Shown: one piece after another, positions 1 to 7,310 of the stretch
Layout: each line of letters begins with the position of its first letter
Numbering within the stretch: the first letter of the stretch is position 1
Assembly: GCA_964401615.1 (NCBI GenBank)
Contig: CAYNZF010000039.1
Location: forward strand, 1-19,899
Direction of reading: 5' to 3'
From: JAXGQD01 sp964401615
Lineage (GTDB): Bacteria > Bacillota > Clostridia > Saccharofermentanales > Fastidiosipilaceae
DNA: 19,899 nucleotides
Notes under the pieces: model-generated
What the model was told of the DNA's origin: nothing
The model's database searches: none
Seen by the model: the letters and a program-made list of their open reading frames with translations, nothing else
Translations under genes and position numbers: made by a program

Positions 1-4
1 ATAA

Positions 5-55
5 AAGAAATGCCGACAAGGTACCACGACCCTGACGGACTTTAATATACAAGGA
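5..55. repeat. Left copy of a 51-bp terminal inverted repeat
   Basis: This stretch is the exact reverse complement of the last 51 bases of the window (19849-19899). Identity stops sharply at position 56. The copy contains an imperfect hairpin: the arm at 13-21 (CCGACAAGG) pairs with the arm at 31-38 (CCTGACGG), with one A-A mismatch, one bulge and a nine-base loop. No gene lies inside it. It may be the edge of a dispersed repeat such as an insertion sequence, a repeated leader element, or an assembly effect. The sequence alone does not decide between these. Confidence 0.85.
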
Positions 56-148
56 AACAATTGCGAAATCGAAAGGTGGCACATCCTGTAAGGCTAAGAC
101 GCTGACCCCTTGATTCTTCGAATTTTGCGAATCGGCTCAAAAAAAAGC

Positions 149-177
149 TTGACAAATACCTGGCTGTGCTTTTTAAT
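149..177 (+). promoter_or_regulatory. Sigma-70-type promoter upstream of asnA
   Basis: A consensus -35 box TTGACA (149-154) and a -10 box TTTAAT (172-177) are separated by 17 bp. Transcription would begin near 184. The asnA leader terminator lies only about 12 bases further on, so transcripts from this promoter must pass it to reach asnA. Confidence 0.7.
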
Positions 178-195
178 GAGCCCATGAACGGCAAA

Positions 196-234
196 GGCGC
201 TGTGGATTATTGATCCGCAGCGCCTCTCTTTTTT
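196..234 (+). terminator. Leader terminator / attenuator before asnA
   Basis: The arms 196-207 and 213-224 form a 12-bp stem (one G-T pair) with a five-base loop, followed by TCTCTTTTTT. This is a strong intrinsic terminator between the promoter at 149-177 and the asnA ribosome binding site. Too little RNA precedes it to build a long antiterminator, so if it is regulated, the mechanism is compact. A nine-codon reading frame (ATG at 184, TGA at 211-213, encoding MNGKGAVDY) spans the 5' arm and loop, but it has no ribosome binding site. Confidence 0.75.
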
Positions 235-251
235 CAGAAAGGATGTTGTGT

Positions 252-1259
252 ATGAGTTTACTGAAAATTCCTGAGGCTTACCGATCCGTCCTGTCCGTCT
301 ACGAAACACAGACTGCCATTGGTATGACAAAGCGTGTTTTTGAGGATCAATTATCCGAAAACTTGAATCTGAGACGTGTCTCAGCGCCACTTTTTGTGGA
401 TCCAAGCACAGGACTGAACGACAATCTTAACGGTGTAGAGCGACCTGTGGAATTTGAAATCAAAAAAACCGGTACACACGCCCAAATCGTTCACTCCCTG
501 GCAAAATGGAAAAGAATGGCCTTGCATCAGTACGGCTTTCCCGTTGGTGAAGGACTTTATACTGATATGAACGCCATTCGTCGCGATGAAGACATGGACG
601 CGCTGCATTCGATTTATGTTGATCAGTGGGACTGGGAAAAAGTCATTGACCGGCCTTCTCGAACGTTAACGACACTGAAAGAAACGGTTAGCGGTATTGT
701 GGATGCAATCTGCGATACACAAGCCGCTCTGGCCGCCGCATATCCCGGCTTAAAAGCTGATTTATCTCGCAAGGTCACATTCATCACCACGCAGGAACTC
801 GAAGACCTCTATCCGGCGCTCACTCCAAAAGATCGTGAAGAAGTTTATCTGAAAGAACATCGGACCGCTTTCATCATGAATATCGGCGGACTTTTGAAAT
901 CAGGCATCCGGCATGATGGTCGTGCCCCGGACTATGATGATTGGGAACTGAACGGGGATATTGTCTTTTGGAATGATCTTCTTGAATGTGCTTTTGAAGT
1001 TTCTTCCATGGGAATCAGGGTCGATGAAAAATCACTGGATCAACAGCTGACAGTGGCCGGCTGTAATGACCGACGTCAGCTTCCCTTTCATGCCGCGCTG
1101 CTGGCCGGACAACTGCCGCTGACCTTAGGCGGTGGCATCGGTCAATCCCGTTTATGCATGCTTATATTGAAAAAAGCGCATATCGGAGAAGTACAGGTTT
1201 CACTGTGGGATCAGCTAACACGAGCCCAATGTGCAGATGCTGGTATTGCACTACTGTAA
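252..1259 (+). CDS. asnA: Aspartate--ammonia ligase (asparagine synthetase A)
   Basis: AsnA makes asparagine from aspartate, ammonia and ATP in the cytoplasm, forming AMP and pyrophosphate. The protein is 335 residues, matching the usual length of about 330. Recognisable family segments include the N-terminal YETQTAIGMTKRVFEDQL, the DPSTGLNDNLNG stretch, VEFEIKK, the central MNAIRRDED and WDWEK segments, and the C-terminal LTLGGGIGQSRLCMLILKKAHIGEVQ, which is typical of this class II aminoacyl-tRNA-synthetase-like fold. The ATG at 252 is chosen because AGAAAGGA lies about ten bases upstream; the frame stays open further upstream, but that part overlaps the leader terminator. The next gene is an ammonium channel with its own PII domain, so the pair suggests regulated ammonium uptake and use. 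Confidence 0.95.
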   Translation: MSLLKIPEAYRSVLSVYETQTAIGMTKRVFEDQLSENLNLRRVSAPLFVDPSTGLNDNLNGVERPVEFEIKKTGTHAQIVHSLAKWKRMALHQYGFPVGEGLYTDMNAIRRDEDMDALHSIYVDQWDWEKVIDRPSRTLTTLKETVSGIVDAICDTQAALAAAYPGLKADLSRKVTFITTQELEDLYPALTPKDREEVYLKEHRTAFIMNIGGLLKSGIRHDGRAPDYDDWELNGDIVFWNDLLECAFEVSSMGIRVDEKSLDQQLTVAGCNDRRQLPFHAALLAGQLPLTLGGGIGQSRLCMLILKKAHIGEVQVSLWDQLTRAQCADAGIALL

Positions 1260-1294
1260 TACTTATCCAAACGACGATTAAAGCGATACACAAT

Positions 1295-1350
1295 GGCGTG
1301 TGTTTTGCCCGAACTGCTCAGCAGACTGGCAAAGGACACGCCCTTTTTTT
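1295..1350 (+). terminator. Terminator after asnA, abutting the amt ribosome binding site
   Basis: The arms 1295-1309 and 1328-1342 pair over 15 positions with a two-base internal mismatch, followed by CTTTTTTT. The GGGAGG ribosome binding site of the ammonium channel begins directly after the T-tract at 1351. It is a normal-looking end for asnA, but its position means it could also act as an attenuator for the next gene. Confidence 0.75.
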
Positions 1351-1364
1351 GGGAGGAAAAGCCT

Positions 1365-3059
1365 ATGTACTTAGCGCTCGATACGATGTGGGTTCTATTA
1401 GCAGCCGCACTTGTCTTCTTCATGCAGGCTGGATTCGCGATGGTGGAGACCGGATTTACCAGAGCCAAAAATGCGGGGAACATCATCATGAAGAACCTGA
1501 TGGACTTTTGCGTTGGCACACTGGTCTTTTGGTTCATTGGTTTTGGGCTGATGTTTGCCGGTGATGGGCCACTGATTGGTGGACTGGACTTCTTCATCAG
1601 AGGCGATTACGGCAGCAATATTCCATCCACTGCCTTCATTATTTTCCAGACGGTATTTTGTGCCACCTCAGCCACTATAGTCTCCGGAGCAATGGCTGAG
1701 CGAACCAAATTTTCTTCATATTTGCTCTACAGTCTGATTATCAGCGCGGTCGTCTACCCTGTATCCGGTCACTGGATTTGGGGAGGTGGCTGGCTCAGCC
1801 AGCTGGGATTTCATGATTTTGCCGGCTCTACTGCAGTTCACATGGTTGGTGGAATTGCCGCTCTGATCGGTGCGACAATTCTTGGGCCTCGTATCGGTAA
1901 GTTCGGAAAAAACGGTGAAATTCGGGCCATTCCCGGTCATAGCCTTACCCTGGGGGCTCTGGGCGTATTTATCCTCTGGTTCTGCTGGTTTGGATTCAAT
2001 GGCGGTTCGACGCTCGGCATGACAAGTGACGCACAGCTGATTTCCGCATCCGTGGTATTTGTCAACACGAATATTGCAGCGGCTGCAGCGGCCACCACTG
2101 TGATGATCATCACTTGGATTCGCTATGGTAAACCGGATGTCTCAATGACGCTCAATGGCGCGCTGGCCGGGCTGGTTGCGATCACCGCCGGCTGTGATCT
2201 GGTCTCACCTGCAGGTGCTGTCGGTATTGGTCTGATTGCCGCGTTCGTTGTCGTATTTGGAATTGAATTTATTGAAAAAGTGCTTAAAATCGATGACCCG
2301 GTCGGTGCAATCGGTGTCCATGGTCTTTGTGGCGCCACGGGCACGATTCTGACCGGTGTCTTCGCGCTTGATGGCGGCTTGCTGTACGGGGGTGGTTTTT
2401 CACTTCTTGGAGTTCAGACTCTAGGTGTTTTAGCTGTCGCAAGCTGGGTTGGAATCACGATGACAGTAATCTTTGTCGTGATTAAAAAGACAGTAGGCCT
2501 GCGTGTCAGCCACTCAGATGAATTGACGGGTCTTGATATCAACGAACATGGTCTGATCAACAGTTATGCGGATTTCATGCAGATTCCCGTGGGAACTGAT
2601 TTCAGGCAGCAGAATGAATCCGATGTATTTCCATTTGACGCAAAGTCTGAACAGGAGAATGTCATTCAAAATGTGGTCACCGTCCATCCGCCTGCGCCGG
2701 GAACGACCATAACAAAGGTTGTCGTGGTCACTCGGCAGAGTAAATTTGAAACGCTTAAAACAGCACTCGAACAGATAGGGATTACCGGAATGACTGTAAC
2801 ACAGGTTCTGGGCTTCGGAATGCAAAAAGGCAGCCGTGAATTTTATCGTGGTGTTCCTATTGAAGCCACCCTGATGCCGAAAGTAAAAATTGAAATCGTC
2901 ATCTGTAAAATTCCGCTGGATCTTCTGATTGAAACCATCAAGAAAGCCCTATATACAGGCAGTGTCGGTGACGGAAAAATCTTCATCTACAGGGTTGAAG
3001 ATGTCATTAAGGTTCGAACCGGTGAATACGGATATGACGCGCTGCAGGATGAATCGTAA
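1365..3059 (+). CDS. amt: Ammonium channel (Amt) with fused C-terminal PII (GlnB/GlnK) domain
   Basis: A 564-residue fusion. Residues 1 to about 410 are an Amt/MEP/Rh-type ammonium channel with multiple hydrophobic helices, including FMQAGFAMVETGF near the N-terminus and the twin pore histidines, His159 (DFAGSTAVHM) and His319 (GVHGLCG). After a linker of about 35 residues, residues 447-564 form a complete PII domain with QKGSREFYRG leading into the T-loop, LMPKVKIEIV, and the nucleotide-binding TGSVGDGKIFIY and RTGE motifs. PII normally blocks Amt in trans in response to nitrogen status; here the regulator is tethered. The T-loop reads YRGVPIE, so the usual uridylylated tyrosine (YRGAEY in enterobacterial PII) is absent. 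The ATG at 1365 follows GGGAGGAAAA; a longer open frame from 1293 runs through the terminator and is not used. Confidence 0.93.
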   Translation: MYLALDTMWVLLAAALVFFMQAGFAMVETGFTRAKNAGNIIMKNLMDFCVGTLVFWFIGFGLMFAGDGPLIGGLDFFIRGDYGSNIPSTAFIIFQTVFCATSATIVSGAMAERTKFSSYLLYSLIISAVVYPVSGHWIWGGGWLSQLGFHDFAGSTAVHMVGGIAALIGATILGPRIGKFGKNGEIRAIPGHSLTLGALGVFILWFCWFGFNGGSTLGMTSDAQLISASVVFVNTNIAAAAAATTVMIITWIRYGKPDVSMTLNGALAGLVAITAGCDLVSPAGAVGIGLIAAFVVVFGIEFIEKVLKIDDPVGAIGVHGLCGATGTILTGVFALDGGLLYGGGFSLLGVQTLGVLAVASWVGITMTVIFVVIKKTVGLRVSHSDELTGLDINEHGLINSYADFMQIPVGTDFRQQNESDVFPFDAKSEQENVIQNVVTVHPPAPGTTITKVVVVTRQSKFETLKTALEQIGITGMTVTQVLGFGMQKGSREFYRGVPIEATLMPKVKIEIVICKIPLDLLIETIKKALYTGSVGDGKIFIYRVEDVIKVRTGEYGYDALQDES

Positions 3060-3084
3060 ACTGAATTTTTTCTGACAGAAAAGT

Positions 3085-3118
3085 CCCTTGCGGCATAAGA
3101 TTGCTGCAAGGGTTTTTT
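3085..3118 (+). terminator. Terminator of amt
   Basis: CCCTTGCGGC (3085-3094) pairs with GCTGCAAGGG (3103-3112), one G-T wobble included, followed by TTTTTT. It lies 25 bases after the amt stop codon and before the convergent radical SAM gene. Confidence 0.85.
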
Positions 3119-3142
3119 ATTTTGCCGTGTCTATTCTCATTA

Positions 3143-4264
3143 TTAATCAAATTCGGTTGCAGGCTGTAAATTTTCGTCAAGCCACGCTGCGCTGCCCACA
3201 TTCTCTATAGTAAAAATACGTGCTTGATCTTCCGTATATTTATTCTGGTGGAATTTAAAAACAAAACGGTTTTTCTCATCCGGTCCCAGTATTTCGATTT
3301 TTCCTCTGGGGTGGCTCATGACGAAACGCACAGCCTTTCCAAGACCGTTTTGCATGGCTTTGGCACCCTCCACGATTTCATGAGCATTGGCAAAAGGGAC
3401 TTGAAAACGATTTTTTACGCCGGATACCGGGCGGCATTGGAAAATATAATAGGGGGCAACGCTGATTTCAGTCAATTTTCTCAGAAGCTGCCCAAGCGTG
3501 TTCGCGTTGTCGTTGACACCTCGTAAAAGGACCGCCTGGTTTCTCACTTGAATCCCTCTATCAGTAAAACACTTAACTGCCCGCGCGGCCTCTTTCGTAA
3601 TTTCTCTGGGATGATTGAACTGCGTCATCAGATAGATGCTTTTCTTTCCTGCATATTTGGAGAGTATATCCAGCAGTTCCGGATCGGTGTAAATTCTTTC
3701 GGGAAAGCTGACCGGAACACGAGAACCTATGCGGATGAAGTCCAACGAGTCAATGGAACAAAATTCCTTAAGATAGCGTTCGATGATCTGGTTGGAATTC
3801 ATGAGTGCATCGCCGCCTGAGATCAAAACGTTCGTAACTTCAGGATGACTGCGAACATATGTTACGGCGTCATCCAGCTGTTTCAAAAGTTCATTATTTG
3901 ACAATCCAACCATGCGTCTTCTAAAGCAATGCCTGCAATACATGGCGCATACATTTGATGACAAGATGAGCGCGGTTTGTTCGTATTTATGCTGAATTCC
4001 TTCCTGCTTGGTGTTGGAGCTCTCATCGCTCGTATCGAAGGATCCGGCTATATCAAATTCATCCCCGGACGGTATACACATTCTGGCAATCGGATCATCG
4101 GGATCCTCCTTGTCTACCAGTGCCAAGTAATAAGGTGTAATCTGCATCGGGTACAAATCGATTATCTTTTGATACTTTTCTATGCAAGAATCAGGCCACC
4201 CGAGTTCGGTACACAGCTGAGCTGCAGTACGTATGCTTTTATCGTATTCATCTTTCCAGTTCAT
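3143..4264 (-). CDS. KamA-family radical SAM amino acid 2,3-aminomutase (substrate probably not lysine)
   Basis: A 373-residue radical SAM enzyme of the lysine/glutamate 2,3-aminomutase family, which uses S-adenosylmethionine, a [4Fe-4S] cluster and PLP to move an amino group from C2 to C3. The cluster motif is Cys106-x3-Cys110-x2-Cys113 (CAMYCRHC); LISGGDAL follows at 148-154, and the PLP lysine is probably Lys322 in SHPRGK. In lysine 2,3-aminomutase two aspartates hold the lysine side chain. By eye alignment the first position is Arg278 (FQCRPV) and the second is a serine or histidine (VMSHP). That argues for an acidic or neutral substrate, glutamate being the best candidate (making beta-glutamate, an osmolyte). 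The ATG at 4264 follows GAGGG. The palindrome TGGTATTTTACCA at 4318-4330 upstream is a possible operator. Confidence 0.82.
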   Translation of the reverse strand: MNWKDEYDKSIRTAAQLCTELGWPDSCIEKYQKIIDLYPMQITPYYLALVDKEDPDDPIARMCIPSGDEFDIAGSFDTSDESSNTKQEGIQHKYEQTALILSSNVCAMYCRHCFRRRMVGLSNNELLKQLDDAVTYVRSHPEVTNVLISGGDALMNSNQIIERYLKEFCSIDSLDFIRIGSRVPVSFPERIYTDPELLDILSKYAGKKSIYLMTQFNHPREITKEAARAVKCFTDRGIQVRNQAVLLRGVNDNANTLGQLLRKLTEISVAPYYIFQCRPVSGVKNRFQVPFANAHEIVEGAKAMQNGLGKAVRFVMSHPRGKIEILGPDEKNRFVFKFHQNKYTEDQARIFTIENVGSAAWLDENLQPATEFD

Positions 4265-4511
4265 CTCATTCCCTCAGTATCAGTCCATCGTTTGTTTTTC
4301 TCCTGTTTAGTACATATTGGTATTTTACCATTCTTGATGTTCTTATTGTTTTCCGTTTGAAAATGACGAAATAGAAAACAAATTCTGCTATGCTCAATGT
4401 TTATTCCGGCAAAACTGATATGAAAAAAAGGAAGCACCAGAAACAAGCCTGTTCAGTCGCTCATGCGCTTGATTAGGCGTATAATGATATAAAAAAGCTT
4501 CTGCTTACTGT

Positions 4512-4694
4512 TTATTCGATCGAAATGGCTGCTGTCGGGCAGCTGTCAACCGCTTCCTGGAGGGTACTTGAAGTGTCCGCCGGTTCGGAAATGACAACGG
4601 CTTTGTCCTCATCATCCATTTCAAAGACCTCAGGGCATGTGGAAACACAGAGTCCGCAGCCTATGCATAAATCACGATCAACAAAAACTTTCAT
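4512..4694 (-). CDS. Single-cluster [4Fe-4S] ferredoxin
   Basis: A 60-residue electron carrier. The first motif is CIGCGLCVSTCP (Cys-x2-Cys-x2-Cys-x3-Cys-Pro) near residues 11-21, with a lone Cys-Pro (DSCPTAAI) near the C-terminus. This is the pattern of monocluster ferredoxins of the Thermotoga and Bacillus type, where three of the N-terminal cysteines plus the C-terminal one bind the cluster and the remaining one is free or forms a disulfide. The start MKVFVDRD at 4694 has AGGA about eight bases upstream; an upstream ATG at 4712 lies at or before that site and is not preferred. It is transcribed alone, in the same direction as the aminomutase, and could supply electrons to it, though that is only inferred from position. 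Confidence 0.9.
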   Translation of the reverse strand: MKVFVDRDLCIGCGLCVSTCPEVFEMDDEDKAVVISEPADTSSTLQEAVDSCPTAAISIE

Positions 4695-4779
4695 CACTTT
4701 TTTCCTTTCCATTTACGCTCGGGTGTTCGCTAAAACAATTAAACTTCAAGTCCGAGTGATAAAAAATCAGCCCGCTTAC

Positions 4780-4808
4780 ATTGTAATTCTTTGGCGAAGC
4801 TCTGTCAG
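4780..4808 (-). promoter_or_regulatory. Probable promoter of the ferredoxin gene
   Basis: On the reverse strand, CTGACA (4808-4803) and TACAAT (4785-4780) are spaced by 17 bp. Transcription would start near 4773, giving an 80-base leader before the ferredoxin start. The divergent ferritin-like gene must use a separate promoter in the remaining 110 bp, where I see no clear match. Confidence 0.5.
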
Positions 4809-4915
4809 CAAATTGAATGTCCACATTACACGCCGAATAGCATGTCTATGTACACGAGATACTGACAATCACAAATCAATTAATTATTCCGCACAAAAAA
4901 TAGGAGGAACTTTTC

Positions 4916-5398
4916 ATGAAACTGTTGGAAAAAGCTGTTCAATTGGAAGTTGACGCAAACCGTTTCTATCACCAGCAAGCATTAAACAACCAGGGAACAC
5001 CCATCGAAACCGCATTCACTATTCTGGCTAAAGAAGAACTTGAGCACCAGGAAATTCTCAAGAAACTACTAGCAGGAACAACAGCTGCAACAGATGAAAA
5101 TCAAATATCGGAATCGGAGCGTTTCTTCAACACGCTTGGTGATTTCAAAACCGCCGCTGGTTATCCTGCTGACCAGCTCGAAGTTTATCGAGCCGCCATG
5201 ACCATGGAACAGAACTCGGTTGATCTGTATCAAGAGCTGAAAAATGAATCTACAGAGAGCGGGGAACTTCGTATACTGGGTTTTCTGATCAAACAGGAGC
5301 AGCTCCACTTCAAGCTTCTAGAGGAGCTCGAGAAATTACTCAGTCGCCCTGCTGAATGGGTGGAAGCAGCCGAATTTGGTCATCGTGAAGAATATTGA
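4916..5398 (+). CDS. Ferritin-like diiron (rubrerythrin-type) protein without rubredoxin domain
   Basis: A 160-residue, largely helical protein with the four-helix diiron signature of the rubrerythrin family: Glu in LEVDANRFY, E-E-L-E-H in helix 2 (AKEELEHQEIL), Glu in MEQNSVDLY and a final E-Q-L-H (KQEQLHFKLL). Such proteins in anaerobes usually reduce peroxide or handle iron, with electrons from rubredoxin or similar carriers. The C-terminal rubredoxin Cys4 domain of full rubrerythrin is absent, so an external donor would be needed; the neighbouring ferredoxin is a possible one. TAGGAGGA precedes the ATG by about eight bases. It reads alone and ends before a good terminator. Confidence 0.85.
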   Translation: MKLLEKAVQLEVDANRFYHQQALNNQGTPIETAFTILAKEELEHQEILKKLLAGTTAATDENQISESERFFNTLGDFKTAAGYPADQLEVYRAAMTMEQNSVDLYQELKNESTESGELRILGFLIKQEQLHFKLLEELEKLLSRPAEWVEAAEFGHREEY

Positions 5399-5466
5399 TC
5401 AACTGATTTTTGCTGTTCTGCATCAAAACAGGAACATCCGCATAGTCATAAAAAATAAATCAAAGC

Positions 5467-5503
5467 AAACTGAGTTCTGCATTGGACAGGGCTCAGTTTT
5501 TTG
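5467..5503 (+). terminator. Terminator after the ferritin-like gene
   Basis: AACTGAG (5468-5474) pairs with CTCAGTT (5492-5498), with an additional inner CTG/CAG pairing across a two-base internal loop. TTTT follows. It lies 70 bases after the stop codon. Confidence 0.8.
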
Positions 5504-5547
5504 TTTGCCCGAAATTTGCGTTCATTCCGAAGTCACCACAAATCGCG

Positions 5548-5799
5548 CTATATCGCTCTTTTTCTGTCCATCAATACAGCCAAAATAATGATTACACCTT
5601 TGACGATCTGCTGATAGAACGTCTGGACGTCAAGCATATCCATGCCCTGTTTAATAACCGTGAGTATCAATGCACCGATAACGCACTGCCATATTTTTCC
5701 AATACCACCGTTAAAACTCACACCGCCAATGATGCAGCCGGCAATCGCGTCCAACTCATAAGACGCACCGAATGCAGGAGGTGCAGCTTTTAGTCTAGA
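5548..5799 (-). pseudogene. C-terminal remnant of a sugar ABC transporter permease (RbsC/MglC type)
   Basis: The reverse-strand frame encodes about 83 residues that read like the last quarter of a ribose/galactose-type ABC permease: SRLKAA, then YELDAIAGCIIGGVSFNGGIG, a hydrophobic stretch and YQQIVKGVIIILAVLMDRKR before the stop. Full permeases of this family are about 310-350 residues with eight to ten membrane helices, so roughly three quarters is missing. The 23 in-frame residues upstream (from an ATG at 5868) do not look like the family, and no ribosome binding site, ATPase gene or sugar-binding protein gene is nearby. I read it as a decayed leftover of a lost sugar-uptake operon. It sits in the gap between the trp operon end and the ferritin-like gene. 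Confidence 0.75.
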
Positions 5800-5915
5800 C
5801 ACAGACAACATCCCCTTGTCATAACACTGCCCTTCTTGTGAAATGTACTTTATCATGGCATTTATCAAAATTCAATTGCATCATTCCGGTTTTTTCAGAG
5901 GGCCGTGCCGTTTCA

Positions 5916-6602
5916 TCAAGAAAAATTACGCACAGACGTCAACAAACGCTGAAGCAATGCGGGGTCTTTTTTGCCCGGAATGCTTTCTACACCGCTCATG
6001 ACATCGATGAATTTCGCGCCTGTCAGCGCCACAATATCCCGGACATTTTCTGAATTGATTCCACCCGCTATGATAACGGGCTTTGATGACATTTTTATGA
6101 TCGTTTGGCAAAAGTTCAAGTCCAGTTTCGTGCTGTTTTCGGACGCATTGGCCGGTCCTCGCGAGTCCACAAGCAAGCCGTACAGGCTGCTTTGGCTAAG
6201 TTCCGCCACGATTGTTTCAAGCTTTGCCGTACCAAACTGGAGAATGCGGTCTTCGAAAGTGAGGGGGATGGTTTTGATCACATCAATATCAAATCCACGC
6301 AGTGCGTCAGAGATCTGTATCGTATCCGCCAGCGTTTCATGGTAATGAAGCTGCACCATGGACGGGCGCAGGCTAGCCGCCAGTTCGATCACTTTTTCCG
6401 GTGTACCGCCTGTTACGACGCAGCTCCTGTGCGGAGCTTGAACCTGCTCAATTAAAGTTGAGGCCTCGCTGCGGTTTAAGTTCCAGGGAACTTGGATAGG
6501 GTATTCCGTGACAAAACCGAGGATATCAACGCCCAGATCCATGCACAGTTTAACATCCTCCTCGCGTTTCAGACCACAAATTTTCACAGTGATTTTTTTC
6601 AT
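5916..6602 (-). CDS. trpF: Phosphoribosylanthranilate isomerase
   Basis: TrpF catalyses the Amadori rearrangement of phosphoribosylanthranilate to CdRP, the third dedicated step of tryptophan synthesis. The protein is 228 residues, a normal length for this TIM barrel. The catalytic cysteine is in VKICGLKREED (Cys9) and the general acid aspartate in LLVDSRG. The phosphate site shows IIAGGI and FIDVMSGVE near the C-terminus. It departs from the usual pattern: the GFVF-SPR segment reads GFVTEYPIQVPWN, and VQLHG reads VQLHYHE, so it belongs to a divergent subfamily. The ATG at 6602 overlaps the trpC stop as ATGA. It is the last gene of the trp operon, and I see no convincing terminator after it. 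Confidence 0.93.
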   Translation of the reverse strand: MKKITVKICGLKREEDVKLCMDLGVDILGFVTEYPIQVPWNLNRSEASTLIEQVQAPHRSCVVTGGTPEKVIELAASLRPSMVQLHYHETLADTIQISDALRGFDIDVIKTIPLTFEDRILQFGTAKLETIVAELSQSSLYGLLVDSRGPANASENSTKLDLNFCQTIIKMSSKPVIIAGGINSENVRDIVALTGAKFIDVMSGVESIPGKKDPALLQRLLTSVRNFS

Positions 6603-7309
6603 AAGACGGTGTCTCCGACTGCCTGGCTCAGTGCCTGATAGAATTCTGCCATGTTTTCTGCCTGCCATAGGGCTGTCCCTACAAGGACCGCATCGGCACC
6701 TGCCCGGATTGCCGCTTGTGCTTCAGCCGGGTTTTGAATGGAGCTTTCACTGATCAGTATGACATTTTTGGGTTTTTGTTCCGCAAGCAATGCTGTAGCA
6801 GCAACCGTTCCGTCATCTTTTTCCAATTCTAGAATATTGCGATTGTTGATACCCACGAGTCTGGCGCCGATTTGAGCGGCCCAGTGCAATTCTTCTGACG
6901 TGTGCGCCTCCACCAGGGGCTCCAGACCGATTCTCAAGGCTTCATCGTAAAGTTCCATAAGTGTCGGGTACGTCAGTATGGCACAGATGAGCAGGACGGC
7001 CTCGGCACCACTCTCCTTTGTGATGGCCAGATCGGTTTTGCTCCTGATAAAGTCCTTGCGGAGTATTGGAACTTTCGTTCCTAGCACGATTCGCTGCAGC
7101 AGGTCGATCGAGCCACCAAATTCATGGGGCTCCGTGACGACGGACATCACAGGAGCACCTGCTCCGACCAGCCGTTGAGCGGCTTCCAGCGGATCTCTTC
7201 CCCTAAGAAGGTCACCGATCTTAGGCGAAGTACATTTAATGTCCGGAATGACCGGAATATATCCTGCCTTTTTTCTTGCAAGGAGCGCATCAGAAAATCT
7301 GCTGTTCAT
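6599..7309 (-). CDS. trpC: Indole-3-glycerol phosphate synthase
   Basis: TrpC closes the indole ring from CdRP, releasing CO2 and water. At 236 residues it is somewhat shorter than the usual 250-260, mainly at the N-terminus, which lacks the first helix region. Active-site segments are visible: PDIKCTSPKIGDL (normally E-x-K-x-x-SPSxG), the catalytic lysine in ILRKDFI, VGINNRN with its substrate-binding asparagine, ISESSI with the catalytic glutamate, and the phosphate loop GADAVLVGTALW. The first segment is unusual in having Asp for Glu and SPK for SPS. The ATG at 7309 begins one base after the trpD stop (TGAGATG), indicating translational coupling. Confidence 0.93.
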   Translation of the reverse strand: MNSRFSDALLARKKAGYIPVIPDIKCTSPKIGDLLRGRDPLEAAQRLVGAGAPVMSVVTEPHEFGGSIDLLQRIVLGTKVPILRKDFIRSKTDLAITKESGAEAVLLICAILTYPTLMELYDEALRIGLEPLVEAHTSEELHWAAQIGARLVGINNRNILELEKDDGTVAATALLAEQKPKNVILISESSIQNPAEAQAAIRAGADAVLVGTALWQAENMAEFYQALSQAVGDTVL

Positions 7310-7310
7310 C

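Noticed and set aside
73..84. AAGGTGGCAC resembling part of a T-box sequence upstream of asnA
   Set aside because: The ACCGCG half is missing, no Stem I or specifier can be drawn, and the terminator is over 100 bases away behind a separate promoter.
4495..4512. Terminator after the ferredoxin gene (AAGC-AGAA-GCTT followed by T)
   Set aside because: The stem is only four base pairs and AT-rich, too weak to call with confidence.
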